Of a stretch of DNA of 64,000 bases, positions 22,456 through 35,200 are shown piece after piece. Source of the stretch: Thuidium tamariscinum. Its lineage: Eukaryota; Streptophyta; Bryopsida; Hypnales; Thuidiaceae. The DNA lies in the NCBI GenBank assembly GCA_947034885.2, contig OX344758.2:19309067-19373066 (forward strand). The letters are read 5' to 3'. The notes below the pieces were generated by a model that saw only the letters and a list, made by a program, of their open reading frames with translations, did no database searches and had not been told where the DNA came from. The position numbers and the translations under genes are program-made. The first letter of the stretch is position 1, and every line of letters starts with the position of its first letter.

Positions 22456-24468
22456 ATTCCCACTAACTTACAGTAGTGTGCCCTGTGCCGTTGCCACAGC
22501 CAAAACCAAAACCAAAACTGTAATTTCTTAAAAAGCTTTTAAACTCATAAAAACTTCAAAATTCCAATAACTTTCCCAATGTAGGTACAATCACCACGAA
22601 ACAACGCCCGTGCACCCCTCCTCCTTGAGGGCTTTTTGATGGTGCCAAGTACAAGACTCAAAGATGCACGGACCGAGATATCTCAACGTAACAAGCAAAC
22701 AAAACAAACAAACAACTTGTCTTAAGATATAGAAACCTTAAAACCCTAAAAACCCTAAAAATTGGAAGATTGATGTTCAAAAGTCTAAACTACCATAGTG
22801 TTAACCGGTAAATAGTAGGTTTACTAATGTGAAAATTTATACTAAATGGTTGAAACTCAGGCCTTTAACATAGTCTTATAACATTGTTTCATGTAGACTT
22901 CTTTTCATTGATATGTTGTACGATTTTTCTTTAAGCTACTTCAATGAATATTGACCAAGATAAGTTCATTTTTCAATGCATTCATCATCCATCCAATAAA
23001 TGATTGTGCACTTAGAGATTAACATAGACAAGAGCAAGTTATTTATTGTGCTTGATAAAGTAAAAGTTTGGTCATTAAGACATAAAATAGAAAGCTTACA
23101 ATCAATGTTCATGGATTGGAGCTGAAGTTTTTGAGTGTAAGCATACCCTTAACTTGTCATATTTTATTTTTCACTCAAGCATTTTACTTTTATACTTAGG
23201 ACTTTTACTTTTAGAGTTTGTATAGCAACTTTTGAATATAAACTCTTCTCCCTATTTGTTTGAACTTTTTTACATTTATACTTCTCATACTTTTACTTTT
23301 ATAATTTATTAAAATTTTGCTTTATTTTCTAAAGTAAAGATGTAGAACTTTACTAAAACATTCAATAGATAAACAAAAGTTTAGTATTGCTATGCACAAT
23401 TTTCAATTCTTGTGTTGCAAAGAAGAGACATTTATTTTCTGAAAATTAAATTGACAATGTTACAATGTTATTAAAAGAAGACACATTGCAACTATACAAA
23501 TTCACATACAATTTTTTTAGTTTTTCGATTGTCAAAAATGACTAAAGTTTCATATTTCAATCTAGGTAAATTGTCTTTAGTATGAATATCACTCAATCGA
23601 ATAAAAGATAACAAAATGTCTTAATACTTGAATAAACCTTTGCAAATTTCACATGTTTCATTGAGTTTTATTGAGTTTGACCAAAAATACCAATATCATG
23701 CTATGTATCGGTCTATAAAATACGAATCAGAGTTCGTTTGCTTCTTGTCTTTAGAATTCAATGATTTGCATCTTAACAAGATGCAACTATTCAAAGTTCT
23801 ATAAGGCATTCCAAATGGTCATTTGGCTTTGTCAAATAAGGGTTTCAAACATTAAAAAACTACATTGGTTTTCTATTTTTATTAGGATTTAAAATACTAT
23901 TACAAACATGCATTTAAAAGTGATTGATATAAGTAACAAGATTTTATAAGATGCTTATATAATTATTAAATATTATATTTATGAACTTTTAGAGAAAAAT
24001 TTATTTTCATACCCCTAAATTCTTAAGAAACAATATGAAATTAACTTTGGAAGTTGTTACTTGATTATATCAATTTTCAAAAAAATATAAAGCCATACTT
24101 CCATCTTTTTAGTGTTGCATTATATTACCATAACTGAAGCTTAGGTCAACAATTAATTCCATAAAAAGTTGAAAGAATTTGAATGATTTACTATAGCAAT
24201 TTTTTATGGAATTAGGAAGGCTATAATAGGCTTCCATTCTAAATGCACAAGAATGATCCCCTTTCCAAACAATAGGATGATATGTACGTTTTTGCTTTGA
24301 CCACCTATAATGCATCTTTTCTTTTCTCAAAAATGATTTGACTAAAATATATTAAAAAATTCTCCCAATTTCTTTTTTCACTACTAAAAATACATAATTG
24401 TGATTTGTGAGCCCACTAAGTCTTAACACGTGCAACAACCAAAGTTTATAAAAGAATTACATTAGAAG
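22456..24468. other. Upstream region of CCR4-like gene, then AT-rich DNA
   Basis: The first 100 bp hold an AAAACC microsatellite (22495-22520) in the probable promoter. About 22560-22710 repeats text seen near 2880-3060. ACCCTAAAAACCCTAAAAA at about 22742 is telomere-like. From 22800 on the DNA is AT-rich with no gene that I can support. Confidence 0.45.
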
Positions 24469-24741
24469 AAATCTGAGGGCATTACAGGGCCGTTTCGGGT
24501 CTATTCCCAAAATAGCTCCCAATACCGCTAGTCGCTGTCAGGCCGACTTCAATAAATAAATAAATAAATAATTTGGGGGTCCTAAAATATTGAAATAAGT
24601 CAAAAAAAAATTTGAAAAAAAAATTAATTAATTACGTAGCACGGTCACAACCACGTAGGATTTGAGTTCATAGGGCAAAAACTGCATTCCCGTAGTCGAG
24701 GAACCCGCAGTCTCCTAATGCCCTCAAATTTCATCTAATGT
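24469..24741. mobile_element. Family D MITE, best-preserved copy
   Basis: The ends are ACATTAGAAGAAATCTGAGG and the complement of ACATTAGATGAAATTTGAGG, followed symmetrically by GCA. The interior shares the CGCTAGTCGCTGTCAGG and AATAAATAAATA motifs with the nested copy at 13407. It is 273 bp and non-coding. No target duplication was identified with confidence. Confidence 0.7.
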
Positions 24742-24879
24742 TTTTCTTCAATCTTCAAAATGTGCAACAACCAAAGAATTAACAAAAGGGTCATTCAACT
24801 TCAACCCTCAAAGATTTCCAAGAACAGCAGGTGTCCAAAAATGAATTTCAAGAAAATTACAATATGGAATAATATTTAA

Positions 24880-24965
24880 CCCTGAAGCACTCCGACATCC
24901 ATATTCTAAACGATGAACAGAGGGCTTCAAGGCACTGTTTCATCCAATTAACTTCTCATTTATCA
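24880..24965 (-). mobile_element. Solo right end of the piggyBac family
   Basis: TTAA (24876-24879) is followed by CCCTGAAGCACTCCGACATC, which mirrors the complement of the right end of the large element at 42374 (CCCTGGAGCGCGCCGATGTC). Similarity continues through GATGAACAGAG and TTTCATCCAATT to CTTCTCAT. The other end was not found, so this is a truncated relic. Confidence 0.7.
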
Positions 24966-25309
24966 AATGTAATACTTGAATCTAGAAAAGACAGTCTTCC
25001 TTAATGACCAAATTCATTGAATTCTGGTAAATGATATATCTGTACAAAGCTATACGTAAAAATGTGCAAAAATTCAAAAAAGGATTGAGACGTTTTAGTT
25101 AAGCCACTCCACAAATGTAAAATAGTGTGCCCTGACAAATTAGTATTGCAAGCACGGACGACGTACCACATAAGCCTATGCGTTGACAGTACAGTACTTT
25201 GCTAGTTTGCTGCGGCTAATTGACGGAGAGTTCTTGTTGCGAGCGATCATTTCTGTTGTTTCGAATTCGTTGCTTCTCTGGCTATGTCGAGGGCAAGCAG
25301 GGTTTAGGA

Positions 25310-25333
25310 ATTGCTGTATTACGGTTTAGGGTT
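25310..25333 (+). promoter_or_regulatory. Telo-box-like motifs upstream of ubiquitin-like gene
   Basis: GGTTTAGG and GGTTTAGGGTT occur about 110 and 95 bp upstream of the ATG at 25424. AAACCCTA-type telo-boxes are known in promoters and leaders of plant growth and translation genes; a role here is inferred. Confidence 0.4.
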
Positions 25334-25423
25334 CACTTGCAGGGCAAGGTTTATATGAATTCGTCATGTTTCTATTGAGCTTTCGTTGAACCTCTTTGGC
25401 TGGACAGTCCCATGTGGTGAGAG

Positions 25424-27190
25424 ATGGTGCGAGTGAGCATCCGGACACCTGGATCCACGCGCCGCCGCATTGTGGACCTTCCTGCTGAATCGCAGGTGCG
25501 TTGGGTGTACTTTGATTTTCAGGTTTTTAGTGAAACTTTTTTTTAGTTCACATGAGTCGAGAATTCGTAGTTGCTTACAATTGTCGATTACACAATTGTG
25601 GCAGTATTTTTGGAGAAGAAGTGTGTTTGAGCTCAAGGCGTCTTTTGATATATCGGAGTTTGATTTGAGGTGGAGGAGTTGCGAAGAGGGGCAGTGGATG
25701 ATTCTCTTGAGCTCAATCTGGAAATTGATGAACAGGGGCTCTTTTGCCCTAATTTTTTTTGCCCTGTAATTGATGATTTTGGTGATCATTGGTTGTGTGT
25801 TCAGGTTGCTGTGGTCCGGCAAGTTGTAGCGAATGAACTCGGTTCGCCGTATGAGCGATTGAAGTTGATTGTTGGGGGGAAAGCGCTGGAGGATGAGAAG
25901 AATACCAAACCTGTGACCGTCACTTTTGTTGACGGAGGTACAAGCTTTTGTTTCTTCATAGGCATGTTTTGTTAGTGTGAATTTCAAAAACACAGGGAAT
26001 TGCACTAAGAAGTGAAGATGTGTCGGAGGTCACGCACTCTGAACTTGTGGAAATAATCGTAATCTATGTCGTATGCTCAGATTCTTTGATAGCCTTTGTG
26101 GTTCCCAAAGCTCCTCCGAAACATGTTTCAAGCAGAGATGGTGAAATCGAGGATGAAGATGAAGATCTTGTGAGTTATTTGTCATCTGGTTCTTTTGCAG
26201 GGTAAAATGTGCAGAATCAGAGCTTGCAGAATGTGATTTCCGAAGGTTTGCTTGTGGTTAGAAAGTATAGTGCCGGACCTACTCACGTGGGTTCTATGCC
26301 GCACATTGTCTTAAGGAAATTTTAAACTTTTGGTGGTTCTGCAGAGATTTAAGTTGCCAGAGTCAGCTACTCCCTTACAGAGGCAGCTTGCCGCCTTCTT
26401 GCGAGGGAAGTTGAAAGTTCCAGGTAATCCTGGAAGCCATTCGTTCGTTCAGAGCGTGAGCGATATTTTTCATGGCTTGTTTTTAACGTCAATTGAATGA
26501 TGGCATTTGGTGTGTTAATATCAATCTTCAAGATGCAACAGATGCAATCAGTTCATTAAGATGGAGAACTTGAATGCAACAACTTTTCTTCTGACACCGT
26601 CTCCCTGCACTTTGGTTGGTGCTCTTTGGCTGGTGCAGATTTGGTCCTTATAGTGTTGTTTTCTATCAGCCCTCGGGCATGGCTTTTCATGATCCTCTGG
26701 TTTGTCATGTTACCAATCGCACGACGGTGGGATTTGGGCCCACTTTATGTAAGCAGCTGACGATTGTGACTTCTTTTCAGTGCGTCTCTCGTAAAGAATT
26801 TAAAAGACAACCTCAGTACCTCATTAAGTTCTAATCAAGTGCCTATGTGTACAGATTATTACCACCGTTTTTGTGGTCATCTTCTTGAATTTGGGTAAAC
26901 GGCAACCTGGCGAAGCAAGGTATAACTACAATGATAGACAGTCGTCACAGCTCGCTAGATTGTTGAGGATGTTGCGTTTTGTTTTGGAGTAAGCTAATGC
27001 ATAGTAGTAATAAAAGTTCTCAACAGGAGTAGACTTGGCTGCTATACTTGTCATCATGCTGTATTTATCTGTCCCTCTTTTGACCACTGGAATGTGTACT
27101 GGAAAAGACTCTAATCTGAATCTTTCTTATTTTCCTGCAGCGCTTATTCTATCTTCAACGAGGATTTCCGAGAACTGCCGGGCACATTAA
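25424..27190 (+). CDS. Small ubiquitin-like domain protein, five exons
   Basis: Exons 25424-25495, 25805-25937, 26081-26169, 26345-26423 and 27141-27190 join with matching phases and GT-AG borders to give 140 residues. The first two exons read MVRVSIRTPGSTRRRIVDLP, then VAVVRQVVANELGSPYERLK and LIVGGKALED. This is the beta-hairpin, helix and 'LI..GK.L.D' pattern of a ubiquitin fold (residues about 1-76). VTFVDGDSLIAFVVPK completes the last strand. An acidic linker (GEIEDEDEDL) and a helical tail (RFKLPESATPLQRQLAAFLR) follow. There is no C-terminal Gly-Gly, so it should not be conjugated and is more likely an adaptor. No specific family name is claimed. The fifth exon is short and its acceptor (TTTTCCTGCAG) is strong. 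Confidence 0.75.
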
Positions 27191-29247
27191 ACGCTGACAG
27201 GTTGGATAGAGATATTCGAGCTGGTCAGTTTTAGGAAATGTGTATACTAGGAACCTGTTGCAGTCGCGATCTTCTTTTTCGTTCGATCCCAATTTGTGGA
27301 GACTTGTTGAAAAGAAACAAGAATATCAATAATGGAGTGGAGGAATTCAGCTGGCCGAAATTTGTTCTGTTCGTCAAGATCTGCAGGATGCTCCTGCATG
27401 GCTTGAAATCAGAATTGTTATTACGAGTGTCAAATTGTTAGTGTAGTTTCGGTTCAAATATGTAGGTGTATGAAATTGCTTCATGAACCTCTTAAACGCC
27501 GAGAGATTGGCAAAACTTAAAAGTAACATCATCTACTTGATTTTCTCATGCCTCTCTTGTTAGTTTCATTTGGTTTCATCTTGCTATAATAAGATTGGCG
27601 GAGCGCATCACATAATATCGGCACTGACAACAAAAGTTAGCGCAATGAGCTTATTGCTGGAAAACGGCTCAAGTAGTCGGGCATGATTTTAGAATTAAAT
27701 CACAAGACGGGGAACTGAAAGGAGAATTCGGTAGGATGTACATTCATGCTATTAACTCGTATTTGTTGAAGGTTTTGAGGGTTTAGGGTTTGGGGTCTTA
27801 AGTATTAAAGGTTTAGGGTTTTAGGATTTTCATTCCGGGGTCTGATTTCCCTCACTGATAGAATGTGCTTCTTCTCTTTACAAGCGAACTACTTCAGTTT
27901 CAGCTGTAGCAATGGAGAGGCTTCACTCCCACCTGCCGGCATCTCTCATCCCAGATAACTTTCCTGCACTTAGCACCACTTTTTGGAATGAAATGTTTTT
28001 TGAATCACAGGGCTAAACATGTTGTCTCCCGCAAGGGGAGAGTAGAGCATTGCCTGTCACTGGTCATACTAACATAGCCTGGGTAAAATCAATTGGCGCT
28101 GCTGAGCCAAAACTCCGAAGTTTACAGCAGTTGCTTGGAGGTGGATCCATGCTGGTCTTGAGTAAGGATCCATGCGACAAGTACCTAGAACAAACACTTA
28201 CTTTTTGCATCCCAGCAAACCAAATGTGCATGAGAAATTGTCAAGTCTCATACTCAGAACTTGAGTAAGTAAAATGGCTATTCATGGGTGCCTCTATGCA
28301 ATTATCAATGTCTATCTATTGCTTCAAGGTTTCAAATGTGTTAGTCTACAACCCATATTCTTTTTAGCAGCAGAAAATTTAAATTCTAAGTGCACCATCT
28401 ATCACTACAATTTTCTTATTTGTTTGAATAAAAATTTTATTATGGCCACATGAAAGACATTGCAACTCTTATATCATCGATTTAAGGTGTTGCTACTAGT
28501 GATCTCAGAATAGATTCAGGATTTTTAGTCACATGTTCATTTTTAGAAGATTTTTTAAAATTTATGCAAAGGGTATGAAAAAATTAGGTAGAAAATGAGC
28601 AAAATTTAGCCAATTTAGGGATCATTGGTTGCTACCCTTGGTTTACTAATTTCTCAATAATTAGACAATATAATCATGATTGGATATCATGCATATTATA
28701 TCAATGTAATGTCATGCATAATCAACATTGTATTCTTGCAACCTCAATCAAGCATAATTCAAAATGCAAGAGCTCTATTTTTAGTGATTTAAAATATTTA
28801 TTTTGTAGTTTACATGTTAATTTATTGATAACCATTGGTGAGAAGTTGTAAGATATACTAGTTAAGACATGTACAATGTTACACCTTAAAATTCCAAAAA
28901 CGTAAATCAAGATCCTACTTTATGCTTCCTAGTACAAATCTATGACAGCATTGGTTTCCTATTTAGGACTTGAATAGGTTATTAAACTAGCTATTTGAAG
29001 GTGTTGTCCATTCATGCATCATAGTTGTTATTTCAAGGTTCTATACAGGTTCCAAATTTGTTGTTTCTAAGACCTTTTATAAGAGCCTACATTATGTCGC
29101 TTTAGAAAATTTATAACATATTCTATAAATAATATTTGCAACATAATTTACTAATTAGGCTGAATAAAAATTTCAAGATGTCACCACACAAAAGACGATT
29201 AAACAATTATATTAATGTTTAAAGTATTACGCACACATCTTTCAAAT
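27191..29247. other. 3' flank and intergenic DNA
   Basis: The first few hundred bases are probably 3' UTR and flank of the ubiquitin-like gene. About 27900-28270 is less AT-rich and has short open frames (for example 28050-28268, starting at ATG-less context) with no recognisable domain. From about 28300 the DNA is AT-rich with no gene seen. Confidence 0.4.
27776..27830 (+). repeat. Interstitial telomere-like repeat
   Basis: GAGGGTTTAGGGTTTGGGGT and AGGTTTAGGGTTTTAGG are degenerate TTTAGGG arrays, the plant telomere unit, about 25 bp apart. Confidence 0.6.
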
Positions 29248-29249
29248 TA

Positions 29250-29523
29250 AGGTAGATACACCTAAAAGCAAAGCTAACCTTAAAGTACCATCTACAATAT
29301 GTATACATTTCCAAAATCAATTATGTACATAGATTGTAGATGGTATTTTCAAAAACAAACTTTAGCCCTTTAATAACTTTTGCATAATGTATCCAAATGC
29401 TTCAATCTTTGGTTTATTGGAATATGCTTTTACTTGCCAATAAGACTATATGAAAATATGAACAATTTAATAATGGTAATTGGGCATAGTACCAATTTGT
29501 GGAACTTTTTGGTGTACCCACCT
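29250..29523 (+). mobile_element. TA-duplicating MITE, family A copy 3
   Basis: It begins AGGTAGATACACCTAAAAG after TA and ends TTTGGTGTACCCACCT. The right flank is TC rather than TA. The interior matches the 12510 copy (TAACTTTTGCATAATGTATC). It is 274 bp and non-coding. Confidence 0.7.
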
Positions 29524-29761
29524 TCACTAGAATGAAGCATCAAGTAATGATAGTTGCATTCACTTAACCCATAAATGATGTAGAAGCCATTTTTTCGTTG
29601 ATGAATAAGAGAATCTTTTTATTTTGGATAGAAATGCAATTATTCATCTTTGAAATTAGGGGTGGAAAAGGAAGCCATCTCCTACAATGCTTTGACTTCC
29701 AACAAGTGTTTTTGAATTTTTTTGAACCAATGGTTCCTACCGGCTTGTTGTTTAGAGGTAA

Positions 29762-30162
29762 GAGTATCTCCACTCTAGAAATGACCAAATGGCTTGGCCA
29801 AGGACTATTGGCCGAGCCATCAAAGAAGCTTGGGCCTAGCAAAAAAAAATTTACCCCAATAAGTACAGAGAAACAACATTTTCCAAATTTTGAGGTACCT
29901 TTTTTTGCTTCCAAGGTGAATGCCGACAAGGCTAAACCTTTTTCAATTCCAAATTGCCTTGAAAGTAGCAATTAAATACAAAAAGAAAAGAAAAAATACA
30001 CCACGCCTAGTCAAATACTCTCCATTTGACCATGCCATCATCAAATTTGGCCAAGCCTAACTTTTTTTTGGCTTCACCATGCGTGCCGTGGGACAATTAA
30101 AGTTGTTGGGCCCAACCACTTACCCAATTTGCATCATTCCTTGCATTGCGGTGGAAATGCTC
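29762..30162. mobile_element. MITE with GAGTATCTCCAC ends
   Basis: The left end GAGTATCTCCACTCTAG pairs with GTGGAAATGCTC on the right. The interior is rich in TTGGCCAAG/GGCCGAGCC-type short palindromes. Open frames crossing it on both strands (29564-29975) lack features and straddle the element border, so they are not called. Confidence 0.5.
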
Positions 30163-31155
30163 TCAAGCAGCACAATTCAGATTCACATAATTTTGACGTG
30201 CAATTGTGACTCTAGAACTATTCTAAATTAGATCCGCGAAAATACAATGGTTGAATTATCATGCGGCTCTACCAGTCTGTCCGAGATGCCATCAAAAATT
30301 GCTAATAATGATAAAGGATTAAGAAATGCCAGGTTCAGTAAGTAATGGACAATTCATACATGTAAAACTGAGAGCTTGCCTTGCAAGAATCGTTTCCCAA
30401 GTTCCTCGTTTCCTACCTTCAGTACATGAGTCCAGATTTCGTAGATGTGAAATACAAAGGTCTCTGGATCATTACATTCTTGGTAAAAATTTACACCAAT
30501 TAGAAGTGACAATGACTAATTTAAACGCTAGAAACATGTTAAGACATCGATCGATGTCGAGAAATCGACGGCAGGTGAGTCTAATGTACACTACAGTACT
30601 CGAGAAGAATCAAAGGACGCATTCAATAAAACCGGGGGGGAATTCATCCTGGAGTACTGAGGAGAAATTATTTGCACAGATCAAACTTCCCATTCTTATC
30701 TGCATAATAATAGACATGGCAAGGCCTTCTCAAAGAAGGCTCCAGCAATGGGCAACAACGAAATTTAAGCAAACAAAGCCTTCCCTTCCCGCGTCACAAT
30801 TGACCTCCAACTACCCTGACCAGTCATTTTGTATAAATAGTGCAAATCCAGGCAATTCAGTAACCAAAGGCACACGGCCTGTTCCCTCATACAAGACAAG
30901 AACCCAGCACATCAACGAGAAGTAAACAAACGATGTAAAATTCCGCAAAAACACTGATCAAAACTACTACAGGTGGAAATTCAGATCAAGAATCACGATT
31001 GATTGTGTTAAATCATAAGTACACAACTGGTAAAGTGTTCCCCAACCATGCAATACCGTAAGTTGCGTACGCCAGGAGAGGATTCCAACAAAAGCCAGGA
31101 TAGATTCACCTAAAACTAGCAATCGCGCTAAATCAGTTCAATCGAGTTGGTCCGC
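30163..31155. other. 3' flank of the P2 gene; one unexplained open frame
   Basis: A 199-codon frame on the plus strand (30326-30925) has no recognised domain, a basic, low-complexity composition and no paralog here. It lies antisense to the downstream flank of the P2 gene. I regard it as chance or non-coding transcript sequence. Confidence 0.35.
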
Positions 31156-32093
31156 TCAGTCGAACAAGCTAAAGCCCATGTCCTGCATGACAAACAGAAT
31201 CGCATATTCAGAATGAGAACACAATTTCAATTCATATCAGAGGAAATCGAAACCCTAAACCTAAACTACACCAAACACTGATAGTAGGTTTCATACACAA
31301 ATTACCGCAATAGAAGATGCTAGTGTCAAGATTTCGGTCAATAGAATACTTGACAAACACGAGTATAGAGGTAAGCGAGAGGAGGCCATAATTTCATTCA
31401 CTGCGGTTGTGCAAAACAGCAAAATTATCTAGACCCAAGGTAAAAATGCATCATGAAAATCAGCTGAACTGAAGCACAAAGAGACCATGTTCCATGAACA
31501 AAAATGCATCCAAGGTGTACATTTCAGGAGGTAATGTACCCTGATATCTTCCTCTAGATTCAAAGGATGGCGAGAAGAGACCAGATACAAATTTCAATGA
31601 CATTCCACACCCATGATGCACCCACAATAGAAACTTCAACAGTTGCAAGAGCAAGAGTGGCAATCGAAACACTTACATCATCGGACTCCTCCTTTTCTTC
31701 TTCCTTGACCTCTTCCTTCTTCTCCTCGACGACTGGCGCAGATGAACCACCACCACCGCTCGAGGCCACAACCACGCCACCGCCTCCGCCAGAAGGCACC
31801 GAAGCGAACTTCTCCTTCCCTGCTGCGATCACTTCCAAAATGTCCTTGCCCTTCAACTCCGACAACAAAAGCTTCACCCTCTGGGGATCGGCCTCAGCAC
31901 CGACTGAAAAACAGGCACAGAATCCAGGTCCACTCAGTCATCCAATTCAACACGAATGCGTGCGAAACCCAAACTAGGGTTTTCTCAGAGAAGGGATTTT
32001 CTCACCTGACCCAAGGATGGCATCAATGTCCTTGGCGCTGGGGGACTCATTGCCTCCCAGAAGGGCCAACAAGTAGGCAGCGACAACCTTCAT
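31156..32093 (-). CDS. RPP2: 60S acidic ribosomal protein P2
   Basis: Exons 32093-32006, 31903-31677 and 31182-31156 join in phase to a 113-residue protein, the normal P2 length. The N-terminal helix domain ([20 protein letters not shown], then [19 protein letters not shown]) mediates dimerisation with P1. A Gly/Ala-rich hinge ([16 protein letters not shown]) follows, then a charged [15 protein letters not shown] stretch. The last exon supplies DMGFSLFD, the conserved stalk tail that recruits translation factors. Placing this tail on its own nine-codon exon is visible directly (TGCAG|GACATGGGC). The leader upstream is CT-rich, as expected of ribosomal protein mRNAs. A decayed copy of exon 1 and its upstream region lies at 44878-45168. 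Confidence 0.95.
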
Positions 32094-32260
32094 CTTCGCT
32101 GGACGGCTAAGGATCGGAGGACCAGACAGCAACACAAGAGAGAATTCGACGTTACAAGCGATTGCAAAGAGAGAGAGCAAGAAGCACCGAAAACGTCATG
32201 TAGCGAGCCCTAATCCCTTCGACGGCTGAGATGCCCTTGTATTGAGGGTTTAATCCTAAG
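32094..32260 (-). promoter_or_regulatory. P2 leader and promoter with telo-box-like motifs
   Basis: On the minus strand a CTTGCTCTCTCTCTTTGC tract precedes the ATG by about 80-95 bp. Upstream, GGATTAGGGCTC and the AACCC-type motif near 32244-32252 resemble plant telo-boxes, which are typical of ribosomal protein promoters. A further AAAACCCTAG lies in intron 1. Confidence 0.45.
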
Positions 32261-35200
32261 GCTGAGGTTCTTCTCCACCAACTGTAGTGCTAATGCATGT
32301 GACAATAGGGAGGGACAAGGAGCTGTGAATTTCCAATTTTTTTTAGTGTCGGAATTATTGGCTTCATCAAGTTTCATGATGCTTTCTCTTCTTTGAATAG
32401 GGAGAAATTATATTTGAGGAGTAACTTTGCCTTGTTGTCAAACCAAAGTAGTCAAGGAATTCAAATCTAATGTCAAAAATAATTTTTTGGAAATAAAAAA
32501 CTTATCTGTCCCACTTTTCAATAGCCTCCCCCAAATTTTTATTATATAACTCACAATCCACAACCAATTGTTACTACAATTTTTGGCACTTGATATTAAA
32601 CTAGAGTTCATCATTTTGAAATTTTACCATTCTTCAAACTATTATAGACTTCTAAAATGCTTGATAAAATTCAAGAAAGTAAAAATTGTTAGTTGAAAAT
32701 TTCATCAAAAATCTAAACTTATAAATGTAGAGTTAGAATATAATGACAGTGATTTTTCATTACAATATGATTTCTTAAGTTGTTGCTATAGCGAGAAGAT
32801 TACAATTTAAGCTTATTCATTGAATTAACTTGAATCCTAAAAGTAATGAGATAATTGTATTGTTGATATTCTACACTCATTTAAATAGTCAAATGCAATC
32901 CTTGTACCTTTTTTCAAATGAATATATCAACAAAAATGAGAAGAAGATAATCAAAAGACCATAAAAAAAAGATTGAATATTATTAAAAATAGAATGCAAT
33001 ACTTCTAAATTAACTACTCTTTATGAAATGAGAATAGTCAAAATTGTCAAATAGATTAATTCTAAATTTAATGCATTTCTTCTTTGCAAATCTCAAGATC
33101 AAAATCTTAAATAAACTATACAATGAAATTCAATACATTGAAACCACACTAAAATATTTATCCAAATCATCCATAGTTTTTTCATTAAAATCCTTTTTCT
33201 TTTTTTGAGCTAAAGGTGTTCTTACGGCAATGCTTCTTCTTCAAGCTACCAATGACACCACTTCTACCTACATTTGAAAATACGAGACCGACCATCAAGG
33301 CACTTTGCAAAAATGATTCTCTTTTTGAACCAACACATGCATTCTACAACAATCTTGAAAGTCATTCATCTACTCTTGGGCATAGTAGGGTCTTCCAAGA
33401 TTAAATGGCATGGATGCAAATTCTACATTAATTTCTACTAGAATCACTTTGAAGATATCTTTGTCTTCTAAATTTGTCAGCATCAACTTAAACATATTAG
33501 AATCAGACTATACATCTTTGAGTCTCTCAAAAAAATCTTCTCTAAGAAAGTTTGCGTAGGAGTATGGACCACTCAAACCTTCCAAGTAATAGACTTCCTA
33601 ACTTGTACTATAATTACTAGTTTTAGAAGCTATCTTTGCAACCCTAATCAATTATGAATTGGCACCATAGTTTGAAACAGCCATTTGACCATTTGACCAT
33701 GAACCTATAGGTTTGTTTACAATTCATTTTGTCGAAAATCACATAGTCCCCAAAATCAACAAGTTTAAAAAACATGCATTCGGAACATTGTAGGGAAAAT
33801 AAGCCATATAAATGCTAAAATGAATGTAACCTCAAATTCTACAATGGACCACCCCATGGACCATCCTCTACTAATATAGCCACTCCCACATCAATTTTCT
33901 TCTAAATGGCCAAAGATTAGGCTTCTTGAAAGTTTAACTTAGCCCCTTGTTTGTTTACCAAAATTCAAATTCAAATTCAAATACTTTGTATGTAGGCAAT
34001 GATTGCCTCTTCTAAACCCATAGTCCATTGTGTGACAAACTATCACATAATGGATTCAAAATTTTTTTAATTTGATTTCATTGTAAAAATTTAATATTAA
34101 AATTTTATTTTATTTTATATACATACCCGACCCCCTCTTATAATTTTGAGAAGGTGGGTTTCTATACAATCACTATGGAATAATGATAACGTCATCCATA
34201 TTTGTATTTGGTATGTGTATATCGTATCTATATCCATATTTAGTATTCAAATATCCATATGTAATATTCAAGTATCTATATTCATATTTGGTATTGTATT
34301 TTGAATTTGTATTTGGACAACTTAAATTAAATCTTACAAAGATCAATGGCTTGTGATTTTTGAGAAATGGACGGCATTTTTGAAGGAAAGATTTTTTTTT
34401 CTTAAATCAATGGCTTATGATTTTTTTTTAGAGAGAGGTAGAACTCATGCAAACCAAGAGGTGACAACCTCTTTTCAATGCATTGTGCATTGTGTGTGAT
34501 ATTTGTAATCTTCTTCCTTACTATTGTCATTTCCAAACTAAACTATAGTAGATTCTCCTCTTCAAAAATTGTCACCAACTCTTCAATTTTCTTCCATATG
34601 GCCTAGGACTATCATTAAAAGTCTAATTTGGCTTTTTCACCAAATTGTACTTTTTCACCAAATTTCAACTTCAAATTTATTACGATGCTCTTGATTTATT
34701 CTTCAAAACCATTGTTTCCAATCTAAGCAATTGCAAACCTTCTTCCACTAAAATAATTACTATTGCCTCAACTTTCCTTTAAATGGCCTAGTACCAAGCT
34801 TGTTGAAAGCCTAACTTGATTCAACACCTACTCATCAAATTTCAACCTCAAATTTGTTGTAATGCTTTTGATCTCCTTCTTCAAAGTACTTGTTTCCATT
34901 GCCACCCCCAAAGCTTATCTAATCCATAATCCAAATCTTTCCCACAAGTGGAAAACCTATTCCACTAATCTACTACAAAATGTTCCTGCCTATATTCTAT
35001 AGTTAACTCAAAATTCTAGTGATTTTTAAATTTTTATGTCCCAAAAAGAGAGACAAGCCAAACTCAATGAGAATGTACAAAAATAAGTGAGAGAGAGAGA
35101 GAGTAGCAGAATCCTAATTTTCTACTCTAAAGCCTCATCTATGAATAGTTTCACCCCTATCCTAAATTGTTGTAATCTACATTAGTTTATAGTTTTTCCT

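Noticed and set aside
29564-29975. Antiparallel 125- and 135-residue open frames
   Set aside because: Both cross the left border of a MITE at 29762 and show no domain.
30326-30925. 199-residue open frame starting at an ATG
   Set aside because: No recognisable domain, basic low-complexity composition, and it lies in the downstream flank of the P2 gene. Could be chance; transcript data would be needed.
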